From Dongia deserti (GTDB lineage Bacteria; Pseudomonadota; Alphaproteobacteria; Dongiales; Dongiaceae), in the NCBI RefSeq assembly GCF_003574735.1, contig NZ_QORW01000001.1, forward strand, positions 186,001 through 250,000: a stretch of DNA of 64,000 bases, given 5' to 3'. The translations under genes were made by a program, and so were the position numbers. The notes below the pieces were generated by a model that did not search any database, was not told where the DNA came from, and saw nothing but the letters and a program-made list of their open reading frames with translations. Positions 7,074-14,761 of the stretch are shown piece after piece (positions within the stretch are counted from its first letter, which is position 1; each line of letters begins with the position of its first letter).

Positions 7074-8315
7074 TCACGTTGCGAGCTTGGCGATCCGCTG
7101 GGCAGCGCTCGGGTGCGAGTGATTGACCGCCGAATAGATCGGGTCCGGCGTCAGGGTCGACGCGTTGTCGCGGTGCAGCTTGACGAGGGCCGTAGCAAGA
7201 TCCTTGGCTCTGGCGTGGTTGGCGGCATAGGAATCGGCTTGGAACTCGTGCCGGCGCGAGACATAGTTTGGAATTGCCCTGAACCATGTCGAAACGAGCG
7301 GGAAGACCAGGAAGAACAGCAGCATGCCGGTCAGCGGCATGTCGCGCGCCATCGCCGGATCGATCCCGAAGCCTTCGTAGAACCAACGCTCGCGGAAAAG
7401 CCAGCCGAGGAACGCGAGAACAAGAAGACTGAGGCCGAAGTAGGCGACCACACGCCGCAAGACATGCCGCAGCTTGAAATGGCCCAGCTCGTGGGCAAGC
7501 ACCGCCTCGATCTCGTCGGGCGTCAGCCGTTCCATCAGCGTGTCGAACAGGACGATCCGCTTGGAAGGTCCGAATCCGGTGAAGAAGGCGTTGCCGTGAC
7601 TGGAGCGCTTGCTGCCATCCATGCGGAAGAGGCCCTTGGCGCGGAATCCACAGCGCTTCATGAGCGCTTCGATCCGGGCCTTCAGGGATTCGTCCTCCAC
7701 CGGTTCGAACTTGTTGAACAGCGGCATGATGAAGGTCGGTACGATCAGCAGCGCCAGCACATTGAACGCGACGAAAATCCCCCAGAGAGCCAGCCACCAC
7801 CATGAGCCCAGCTGCCGCATCGCATAGTCGGCCGCAAGAACGAGCGGCGTCATGAAGAGAATCGCGAGCGCCACGGACTTTGCGAGATCGATGAAGAAGA
7901 GCCTTCTGGTCATGCGGTTGAAGCCGAACTTCTCCTCGATCGAAAAGGTTTGGACATAGTCGAACGGCAGAGACACCAGGCTGCCGATGATTGCGATGGC
8001 CGCCACGAGGGCCAAAGAGCCCAGATAACCGGTCCCGACTGTCGTCGTGACGGTAGAGTGGATAAATGCGAACCCGCCTCCGACCAGGAGCAGGAGGCTC
8101 AGGACTGCACCAGCGGCGTCGCGTTTCATGCCGAAACGCTGCTTTGCCACGGTATAGGCCGCCGCCTTTCGATGATCCTCGCCAGACACCGCGTCGCGAA
8201 AGGCCGAGGGCACGCGCTCCTGATGGGCCAGGACGTGGCGGATCTGTCGGCGGCTCAGCCAGATGTCGAGCAGGAAGGCCGCGATGATGGCGACGGCAAC
8301 GGCGGTCAGGAACAC
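7074..8315 (-). CDS. M48 family metalloprotease, Ste24/CAAX-protease type, 413 aa
   Basis: Membrane zinc endopeptidase with HELGH at residues 275-279 and the third ligand region EFQADSYA at ~355. The family hallmark NAFFTGFGPSKRIVLFDTL sits at ~242-260. Hydrophobic segments at ~1-18, 70-90, 100-115, 145-165, 172-198, 285-310 and 330-350 match the Ste24 multi-span barrel. The start is GTG at 8315 with GAGGT about 7 bases upstream; no better ATG is in frame. The likely role is membrane-associated proteolysis or quality control, since bacteria lack CAAX prenylation. The stop is followed 20 bases later by the DUF72 start. Confidence 0.93.
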   Translation of the reverse strand: MFLTAVAVAIIAAFLLDIWLSRRQIRHVLAHQERVPSAFRDAVSGEDHRKAAAYTVAKQRFGMKRDAAGAVLSLLLLVGGGFAFIHSTVTTTVGTGYLGSLALVAAIAIIGSLVSLPFDYVQTFSIEEKFGFNRMTRRLFFIDLAKSVALAILFMTPLVLAADYAMRQLGSWWWLALWGIFVAFNVLALLIVPTFIMPLFNKFEPVEDESLKARIEALMKRCGFRAKGLFRMDGSKRSSHGNAFFTGFGPSKRIVLFDTLMERLTPDEIEAVLAHELGHFKLRHVLRRVVAYFGLSLLVLAFLGWLFRERWFYEGFGIDPAMARDMPLTGMLLFFLVFPLVSTWFRAIPNYVSRRHEFQADSYAANHARAKDLATALVKLHRDNASTLTPDPIYSAVNHSHPSAAQRIAKLAT

Positions 8316-8536
8316 GTGGCAACCTCGATTGGTTCTATATCACCAAAGATAGCGCGAATGAGATCCCATGCGAACGCCGGTCATCCATTTTTTTTGGGAT
8401 CCGCCGCTGAATCGGCAGCTGGCGGGTGGCTGCGACGACAGGTCATAGGTGTCGGACCTCGTCCTCCATGTGGCCCAGGGCAATCGCATGAATATCCATG
8501 TCAAGGAAAACGCCCCTTCCTCGCTTGCGGGGCAGA

Positions 8537-8769
8537 GCTATCGCATTTGCTGATGCACGTCGCATTTCTCCCTCCCCCAAGCTGGGGGAGGGCTGGGGTG
8601 GGGGTTGTTCTCTCCGCCGAAGATTGTGTCCAGCTGAACCGCCGTCGCCCCCACCCCAACCCTCCCCCGCCTCGGGGGAGGGAACTGCAGTTCGTGCTTC
8701 AGCAGCCATATGCGATAGCCCTGCCTCGCGGGGGAGTATTCTCGTCGTGGGTTCCTCATATGCGATAGC
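8537..8769. repeat. Intergenic palindromic repeat cluster (REP/BIME-like)
   Basis: The 525-base gap between the M48 protease start and the AmrS gene holds no gene but is full of symmetric sequence. CCCTCCCCC (8570-8578) pairs with GGGGGAGGG (8584-8592). The 21 bases at 8584-8604 (GGGGGAGGGCTGGGGTGGGGG) are the inverse of 8648-8668 with one mismatch. CATATGCGATAGC occurs at 8707-8719 and 8757-8769, with the inverse core GCTATCGCAT at 8537-8546. This looks like a composite of two REP-like elements with flanking decamers, as dispersed in many rhizobial genomes. No transposase is present here. Confidence 0.7.
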
Positions 8770-8840
8770 ACTGCACGTAGCCCGGAGGCGCCGATGACGA
8801 GTATAATCCGAACAGATCACGAATAGCCGGTCGGCTTGCG

Positions 8841-9941
8841 ATGGAAGCTCTGTCCTTCGACGGCGTTCCAGGACGCTATTGGCATCGGCTGGACGATGGC
8901 CGCATCCGGTGCGACCTGTGCCCGCGCTATTGCCGGTTGCATGAGGGGCAGCGCGGCCTGTGCTTCGTACGAGCCCGGTCGGGCGACCGTATGGTCCTCA
9001 CCACCTATGGGCGCTCCTCGGGTTTCTGCATCGATCCGATCGAGAAGAAACCGCTGAACCATTTCCTGCCGGGCACGGCCGTGCTGTCGTTCGGTACGGC
9101 GGGCTGCAACCTGACCTGCAAGTTCTGCCAGAACTGGGACATATCCAAGGCGCGCCAGTTCGACCGCCTGCAGGAGAGGGCCTCGCCCGAGGCGATCGCC
9201 GATGCGGCCGTCACGAATGGCTGCCGCTCCGTCGCTTTCACCTACAACGACCCGGTCATCTTCCTGGAGTATGCCATTGATACCGCAGTGGCCTGCCGTG
9301 CGCGCGGCATCCGGACCGTTGCGGTCAGCGCCGGCTATATCTGTCCCGAGCCGCGGGTCGAGTTCTTCCGCCACATGGATGCCGCGAACATTGACCTCAA
9401 GGGCTTCACCGAGCGCTTCTACCGGAATCTCTGCTCGGCCCAGCTGGGCGCCGTGCTGGAAACGCTGGAATACTTGAGGCACGAAACAAAGGTGTGGTTC
9501 GAGATCACCACGCTATTGATTCCGGGTGAGAACGATTCACCGTCCGAGATCGAGGCGCTGAGCGCCTGGGTCATGGAGCACCTGGGACCGGACGTGCCGT
9601 TGCATTTCACGGCTTTCCACCCGGACTGGAAAATGCTGGACACACCGCCGACGCCGCCAGCGACCCTACGCATGGCCCGCACGATCGGACGTGCGGCGGG
9701 CCTGCACCATGTCTACGTCGGAAACGTCCACGATCCGGAAGGCGACAGCACCTACTGCCAGGCCTGCGGCGCCTTGTTGATCGGCCGCGACTGGTACGAT
9801 CTGACAGCCTGGAACCTGACCGACGATGGCCGCTGCAGGGATTGCGACGTTCCCTGCCCTGGCGTGTTCGACGGCCCGCCGGGCGGGTGGGGTCACCGCC
9901 GCCGCGCGCTCTCCGTGCAAGCGTCGGGCTGGAGCACATAG
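8841..9941 (+). CDS. amrS: Radical SAM protein, AmmeMemoRadiSam system AmrS type, 366 aa
   Basis: The radical SAM 4Fe-4S motif C89-x3-C93-x2-C96 lies in CNLTCKFCQNWDISK, preceded by the AmrS-type Cys cluster CDLCPRYC (24-31) and GLCFVRARSGDRM. FTYNDPVIFLEY, DLKGFTERFYR and the C-terminal Cys-rich tail (YCQACG...CRDCDVPCPG) also fit this family. Members reductively cleave SAM; the reaction of the AmmeMemoRadiSam system is not established to my knowledge. The usual partners, an AMMECR1-domain protein and a Memo-like protein, are not next to it or elsewhere in the window. The gene is followed by an exported isoaspartyl methyltransferase and a membrane spermidine-synthase-like protein on the same strand. 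The start ATG has only a weak ribosome-binding site. Confidence 0.88.
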   Translation: MEALSFDGVPGRYWHRLDDGRIRCDLCPRYCRLHEGQRGLCFVRARSGDRMVLTTYGRSSGFCIDPIEKKPLNHFLPGTAVLSFGTAGCNLTCKFCQNWDISKARQFDRLQERASPEAIADAAVTNGCRSVAFTYNDPVIFLEYAIDTAVACRARGIRTVAVSAGYICPEPRVEFFRHMDAANIDLKGFTERFYRNLCSAQLGAVLETLEYLRHETKVWFEITTLLIPGENDSPSEIEALSAWVMEHLGPDVPLHFTAFHPDWKMLDTPPTPPATLRMARTIGRAAGLHHVYVGNVHDPEGDSTYCQACGALLIGRDWYDLTAWNLTDDGRCRDCDVPCPGVFDGPPGGWGHRRRALSVQASGWST

Positions 9942-10007
9942 TTCCCTCGGCGGTTCATGAGGCGGAGGTGCATCGGTCTGGTGCATGCGTGCTCTCGAGG
10001 ATTGCAC

Positions 10008-10748
10008 ATGACGCGACTTTCCTGCCGGCTGGTGATCGCAGCCATGCTCGCCGTCTCGCTTGCGACAGCGGCGCCGGTGGCAGCCGATCAATACTCGGCT
10101 GTCCGGCTGGAGATGGTGCGCACCATCGAGGCCATCTCGGAGCAAGTCAGTGGTGGCGCGACACCGACGAGGCTTGATTCCGGTGTGCTTGATGCCATGC
10201 GTCGCACACCGCGCCACGCCTTCGTTCCGGCACATCTGCAGGACCTGGCCTATTCCGATCGCCCGCTGCCGATCGGCTACGGGCAGACCATCTCCCAGCC
10301 CTACATTGTCGCTCTGATGACCGATCTGTTGCGGCTGGAACCACACAGCCGCGCGCTGGAGATCGGCACCGGTTCCGGCTATCAGGCGGCAGTCCTTGCG
10401 GAACTGGGGCACGAGGTCTTCACGATCGAGATTGTCCCGGCCCTAGCCGACCAGGCGGCGAAACGGCTCTCCGACCTGGGTTATGACACAGTTCGCGCAC
10501 GCGAGGGCGACGGCTATTTCGGATGGCCCGATGCGGCGCCGTTCGACGGCATCGTCGTGACCGCGGCGGCATCGCATGTCCCGCCGCCGTTGATCAAGCA
10601 ACTCAAGCCGGGCGGCCGGATGGTGATTCCTGTCGGTGCTGCCTTCATGACCCAGCAGCTGATGCTGATCGAGAAGCAGGCGGACGGGACGGTCCGCACC
10701 GAGGCATTGCTGCCGGTCTCGTTCGTGCCGCTCACGAGCGCGCAGTAG
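10008..10748 (+). CDS. pcm: Protein-L-isoaspartate O-methyltransferase with signal peptide, 246 aa
   Basis: The methyltransferase core carries LEIGTGSGYQAAVLAELG (SAM motif I, ~117-134), preceded by the PCMT hallmark RHAFVP...YSDRPLPIGYGQTISQPYIV. It should repair isoaspartyl residues using SAM. I chose the ATG at 10008 because it has GAGG 8 bases upstream and opens a textbook signal peptide (residues 1-26, basic start, hydrophobic core LVIAAMLAVSLAT, AxA-type cleavage before DQYS). An in-frame ATG at 9957 would bury that signal. The stop is 2 bases from the next ATG, so it forms a tight pair with the spermidine-synthase-like gene. Export of a SAM enzyme is odd, because SAM is not expected in the periplasm. 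Confidence 0.88.
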   Translation: MTRLSCRLVIAAMLAVSLATAAPVAADQYSAVRLEMVRTIEAISEQVSGGATPTRLDSGVLDAMRRTPRHAFVPAHLQDLAYSDRPLPIGYGQTISQPYIVALMTDLLRLEPHSRALEIGTGSGYQAAVLAELGHEVFTIEIVPALADQAAKRLSDLGYDTVRAREGDGYFGWPDAAPFDGIVVTAAASHVPPPLIKQLKPGGRMVIPVGAAFMTQQLMLIEKQADGTVRTEALLPVSFVPLTSAQ

Positions 10749-10750
10749 CG

Positions 10751-13159
10751 ATGCCGCTGCTCGCGGCCGTTTCACTCCTTTCCCTCGCAGCGATCGCCTA
10801 CGAGATCCTCCTGACCAGACTGTTCGCGATCACGCTGTGGCACCACTACGTCTACATGATCATCAGCCTGGCGCTCCTCGGCTACGGCGCCAGTGGAACC
10901 TTCCTGGTATTTGTCAAGCACCGCCTGATCCCGCATTTCGGCACGAGCTTTGCCGTGCTGGCCATGTTGTTCGGGGTCACCGTCATCGGATGCTACGTGC
11001 TGGCACAGCGCGTGCCATTCAATCCGCTCGAGGTCATCTGGGATTGGCATCAGCAGCTTTATCTGGCCACGATGTATCTGATCCTGGCGGCGCCGTTCTT
11101 TGCCGCCGCCAGCGCGATCGCGTTGGCGCTCGCTGTCTGGCCGGGGCACATCGGTGCCATCTACCGCGCCGACCTGATGGGCGCCGGCGCGGGTGCGCTC
11201 GGCGTCGTCGCAGCCACGTTCGTATTACCGCTCGAGGATTGCTTGCGGGTCATCGCAGCCAGCGGTTTCGGAGCGGCAGCACTTGCAGTGACTCGAGAAA
11301 GGCGGCATTGGGCAGCGGCGGCGATCCTTGTAGTCGCCGTGCCCGCGACGCTCGCCTGGCCGGCGGCGTGGCTCGCGCCGACGCCCTCACCCTACAAGAG
11401 CCTCAGTCTGGCTCTGACCGCACCGGAAGCCCGCGTGATCGCCGAGCGCAGCGGTCCGCTCGGACGCCTGTCTGTGATCGAAAGTCCGAAGGTGCCCCTG
11501 CGCATCGCGCCGGGCTTGAGCCTCGCCACGACGCTGATGCCGCCAGCGCAGCTTGGTGTCTTCACGGACGGAGAGGGCGTGACGCCCATCACGCGCTCTA
11601 CCGGCGATCTGGAGCCCATCGGCTATCTCGACCAGCAGACGTCTGCACTGCCCTACCACCTGCTCGACCGGCCTGAGACTCTCGTGCTCGGTGCCGGTGG
11701 CGGTGCCGATGTGCTGCAGGCCCTCTATCACCGCGCATCGCACATCGATGCGGTCGAGCTTAACCCCCAGCTCGCCGACCTTGTCCGCCACGACTTCGCC
11801 GATTTCGCAGGCCGCATCTATGACCATCCGGCGGTCGCTCTCCATATGGCCGAAGCGCGCAGCTTTGTCGAGGCGAGCAGGAAACGCTGGGACCTGATCA
11901 ACCTGTCTCTGCTCGATTCCTTCGCCACATCAACCGCCGGCGCGCAGGCGCTCAGCGAGAGCCCGATCTACACGATCGAAGCATTCCAAGCCTATATCGG
12001 CCACCTTGCTCCCAACGGGATGCTCGCCATCACGCGCTGGCTGGGCAATCCGCCGCGCGACACCTTCAAGCTCTTCGCCATCGCCACCGCCGCGCTCCGA
12101 GCCAACGGCGCCGCCGATCCTGCCGAGCAGCTTGTCCTCCTGCACAGCTGGAACACGGCGACACTGCTGATCAAGGATGCTCCGTTCAGCCGGGACGAGA
12201 TAGCGGCAGCGCGCACCTTTGCGCGCGATCGGCAATTCGATCTCGCGTGGTTCGCTGGGATACGCGCCAGCGAGACCAATCGCTTCAACCGCATGGCGAA
12301 GCCGACGCTCTATGATGCAGCCGTTGCGCTGCTTGGCCCCGCAAGATCAGACTTCATCGCGAACTACCGGTTCGACATCCGGCCGGCGACCGATGATCAG
12401 CCATTCTTCTTTCGTTTCTTCAGATGGAGCCTTCTGCCGCACTTGGCAGCGATGAAAGGACAGGCCGGGTTCGTCTTCGTCGATGCTGGATATCTTGTTC
12501 TCATCCTGGCGCTGTTGCAGGCCATCGTGCTGTCCGGCATCTTTATCCTGATACCGCTGCTGTGGCTTCGACACGAGCAACGAGTGCCGGCATCTGGCTG
12601 GATGAGCGTGGCGCTCTACTTCCTGCTGGTTGGCTTCGCTTTCCTGTTCATCGAGATCGCATTCATCCAGCGCTTCAGCCTGTTTCTCGGCCACCCGCTC
12701 ACCGCGATCGCCGTGACGCTCGCAGGCTTTCTCGTCTTTGCCGGACTTGGCAGCGGGTTCTCCACGCGCGCCGCCGCGCGCTGGCCACGGGCGACGATCA
12801 TCTTGGCCGTTGGCGCCATCGTCGCCATTGGCGCGGGCTATGTTGCGTTGCTGCCGCTTGTGTTCGACACCCTGATGGGGTGGCCACTGCTTGCGAAGTC
12901 CGCCGTTGCAGCGGGCCTAGTCGCGCCTCTGGGCTTTGCGATGGGATTTCCCTTTCCGCTCGGCCTCAGTCGCGTCGCGGAGAGAACGCCGGCGCTCCTG
13001 CCGTGGGCCTGGGGCATCAATGGCTGCGCGTCGGTCGTGTCGGCTGTAGCAGCCAGTCTGCTCGCCATGCATATCGGCTTCACCGCTGTCCTGGCGGTGG
13101 CAATCGGCCTTTACGGTGCAGCGGCGCTGCTCTTTGGCCGCCTCCGTGGCGCCACGTGA
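10751..13159 (+). CDS. Membrane-embedded spermidine-synthase-like protein, 802 aa
   Basis: An N-terminal bundle of hydrophobic segments (about residues 1-25, 35-55, 65-85, 103-130, 140-180, 187-208) is followed by a soluble nucleotide-binding domain with LVLGAGGGADVLQAL (311-325) and the acidic strand AVELNPQ (~334-340). A second membrane bundle spans roughly residues 565-800. This is the organisation of large polyamine-synthase-like membrane proteins in Proteobacteria, where a SpeE-type Rossmann domain is fused to transporter-like helices. A true spermidine synthase needs an Asp-rich decarboxy-SAM/putrescine site that I cannot confirm, so catalysis is uncertain. It is preceded 2 bases upstream by the exported PCMT, suggesting one membrane-linked process. 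Confidence 0.8.
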   Translation: MPLLAAVSLLSLAAIAYEILLTRLFAITLWHHYVYMIISLALLGYGASGTFLVFVKHRLIPHFGTSFAVLAMLFGVTVIGCYVLAQRVPFNPLEVIWDWHQQLYLATMYLILAAPFFAAASAIALALAVWPGHIGAIYRADLMGAGAGALGVVAATFVLPLEDCLRVIAASGFGAAALAVTRERRHWAAAAILVVAVPATLAWPAAWLAPTPSPYKSLSLALTAPEARVIAERSGPLGRLSVIESPKVPLRIAPGLSLATTLMPPAQLGVFTDGEGVTPITRSTGDLEPIGYLDQQTSALPYHLLDRPETLVLGAGGGADVLQALYHRASHIDAVELNPQLADLVRHDFADFAGRIYDHPAVALHMAEARSFVEASRKRWDLINLSLLDSFATSTAGAQALSESPIYTIEAFQAYIGHLAPNGMLAITRWLGNPPRDTFKLFAIATAALRANGAADPAEQLVLLHSWNTATLLIKDAPFSRDEIAAARTFARDRQFDLAWFAGIRASETNRFNRMAKPTLYDAAVALLGPARSDFIANYRFDIRPATDDQPFFFRFFRWSLLPHLAAMKGQAGFVFVDAGYLVLILALLQAIVLSGIFILIPLLWLRHEQRVPASGWMSVALYFLLVGFAFLFIEIAFIQRFSLFLGHPLTAIAVTLAGFLVFAGLGSGFSTRAAARWPRATIILAVGAIVAIGAGYVALLPLVFDTLMGWPLLAKSAVAAGLVAPLGFAMGFPFPLGLSRVAERTPALLPWAWGINGCASVVSAVAASLLAMHIGFTAVLAVAIGLYGAAALLFGRLRGAT

Positions 13160-13292
13160 TCCTCGGCACGCTGTCCAGGGCCTACAAACCGCCAGCTTTG
13201 CCACCAATATACATGGGTGACCGACATATTCCGCCCCCAAAGTGTTTGCGGATGGTATAGAATAATCTATCGGGCAATCGAGTACCGAGATC

Positions 13293-14012
13293 ATGTCGAA
13301 TGATCGCGACAAGCTGCCCGGAATGCCCGCGAAGGGCGCCGAGGTAGATGCCTTCCTCAAGAAGCTCGCAGCGACGCCTGCGGTTCGACCCGGGCCGGGC
13401 CGGCGTGGCCGGCTGATGTTTGCCCTTGATGCGACGGCCAGCCGACAGCCGACGTGGGATCAGGCTTGTCATATCCAGGCAGAAATGTTCCGGGAGACTG
13501 CGGCGCTGGGTGGTCTCGACATTCAGGTTGTGTACTACCGTGGTTTTGCCGGGTTTGGCGCCAGCCCTTGGTTCAGCGAGGCCGCAGATCTGCTGAAGCA
13601 TATGAGTGGCATTGCCTGCCTTGGTGGCAAGACGCAGATCGGCAGGGTCTTGAAGTCTGCGATCGCCGAAACCAAGCGCCAAAAAATCAATGCACTTGTC
13701 TTCGTTGGTGACTGCATGGAGGAAGATGTCGACGCGCTGTGCCACCAAGCAGGCGAACTGGGATTGCTCGGCGTACCGACATTCATCTTTCACGAAGGAC
13801 GCGATCCAAAAGCTGCGCAAGCCTTCCGGCAAATCGCACACCTGACGCGCGGGGCGTATTGTGCATTCGATGCCAACAGTGCACAGCAGCTGCGCGAACT
13901 CCTCAGCGCTGTCGCGGTCTATGCCGCAGGGGGGCGGGCGGCGCTGGAAGACTACAGCCGACGAGCCGGCGGTGCGACTCTCCTCCTTGCGCGACAGGTC
14001 GCAAAGTCATAG
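13293..14012 (+). CDS. VWA-domain protein, 239 aa
   Basis: After a ~40-residue polar leader comes LMFALDATASRQPTWD, whose D46-A-T-A-S50 fits the metal-ion-dependent adhesion site pattern D-x-T/S-x-S. The rest alternates beta strands and helices as expected for a von Willebrand A fold (IQVVYYRGF, GKTQIGRVL, INALVFVGDCME). No signal peptide or membrane helix is seen, so it is probably cytosolic. It is followed 14 bases later by a membrane J-domain protein on the same strand. I recall this two-gene arrangement in alphaproteobacteria. It may be a chaperone-like adaptor pair; partner and target are unknown. Confidence 0.85.
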   Translation: MSNDRDKLPGMPAKGAEVDAFLKKLAATPAVRPGPGRRGRLMFALDATASRQPTWDQACHIQAEMFRETAALGGLDIQVVYYRGFAGFGASPWFSEAADLLKHMSGIACLGGKTQIGRVLKSAIAETKRQKINALVFVGDCMEEDVDALCHQAGELGLLGVPTFIFHEGRDPKAAQAFRQIAHLTRGAYCAFDANSAQQLRELLSAVAVYAAGGRAALEDYSRRAGGATLLLARQVAKS

Positions 14013-14026
14013 CGACCCGCATACCG

Positions 14027-14746
14027 ATGTTGACGACCTACCTTCTGCTCGGTCTCTTCATACTGGCCGGCATTATCTTCATGCTGCGGACTTATGCGTC
14101 GGCCGATCCGGCTGGTTTGACCCGCGCAGTTCAGCGCGTTGCCATGATCTCGGCAGCACTCGGCGCCCTGTTGCTGCTGTTGCGAGTGCCGCTCGGCTCC
14201 GTCTTTGTCGGCATTGGAGCCATTCTTCCCCTGACACTGCGATGGCGCGCCCTGTGGCCCGTATTTGGGGCGTCACCGAACCAGCCGGCGGGAAAGACCT
14301 CGCGCATCGATACGAAACATCTACGCATGGCGCTCGACCACGATACCGGCGCATTCGACGGCTTGGTGCTTTCCGGCAAGCATCGCGACACGCTGTTGAG
14401 CAAACTGACGCTCGAGCAGCTGCTCGAGGTGAGAGCAGATTGCCTGGTTGACGACCCGGAGGGGGTACCGCTGATCGAGGCCTACCTCGACCGGATCCAC
14501 GGCGCTAGTTGGCGCGGCGCGACGTCCGGTCAGCAGTCGTCCGAAGATGCCGCACCGAAACCTGGGTCAACAACGATGACCCGAGAGGAGGCATTGCAGG
14601 TGCTTGGCCTTGCGCCAGGAGCCACCGACGCAGAGATTCGTGAAGCGTACCACAAGCTGATCCGGAAACTGCACCCGGATCACGGCGGGTCCGATTATCT
14701 GGCTGCCAAGCTCAATCAAGCCAGAGATGTGCTGATTGGCAGCTAA
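14027..14746 (+). CDS. Membrane-anchored DnaJ-domain protein, 239 aa
   Basis: The ATG at 14027 gives an N-terminal membrane anchor (residues ~4-19), a second hydrophobic span (~38-52) and a third at ~58-70. A soluble middle segment (GLVLSGKHRDTLLSKLTLEQLLEV) follows, then a C-terminal J domain (~184-239) with the HPD triad inside KLHPDHGGS. The J domain would stimulate the ATPase of an Hsp70 such as DnaK at the membrane surface, in the manner of DjlA or TIM14-like proteins. The gene follows the VWA protein by 14 bases. It ends 15 bases before the converging radical SAM gene. Confidence 0.88.
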   Translation: MLTTYLLLGLFILAGIIFMLRTYASADPAGLTRAVQRVAMISAALGALLLLLRVPLGSVFVGIGAILPLTLRWRALWPVFGASPNQPAGKTSRIDTKHLRMALDHDTGAFDGLVLSGKHRDTLLSKLTLEQLLEVRADCLVDDPEGVPLIEAYLDRIHGASWRGATSGQQSSEDAAPKPGSTTMTREEALQVLGLAPGATDAEIREAYHKLIRKLHPDHGGSDYLAAKLNQARDVLIGS

Positions 14747-14761
14747 GAGCCTGCCACACCC

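Noticed and set aside
7054-8322. An uninterrupted minus-strand frame continuing from the DUF72 gene through the protease region
   Set aside because: The upstream part is Arg/Pro/Gly-rich shadow of the M48 protease in another frame; the protease frame itself carries HELGH and membrane helices.
8570-8770. CRISPR-like short repeats
   Set aside because: The repeats are palindromic and inverted, not regularly spaced direct repeats with unique spacers, and no cas gene is nearby.
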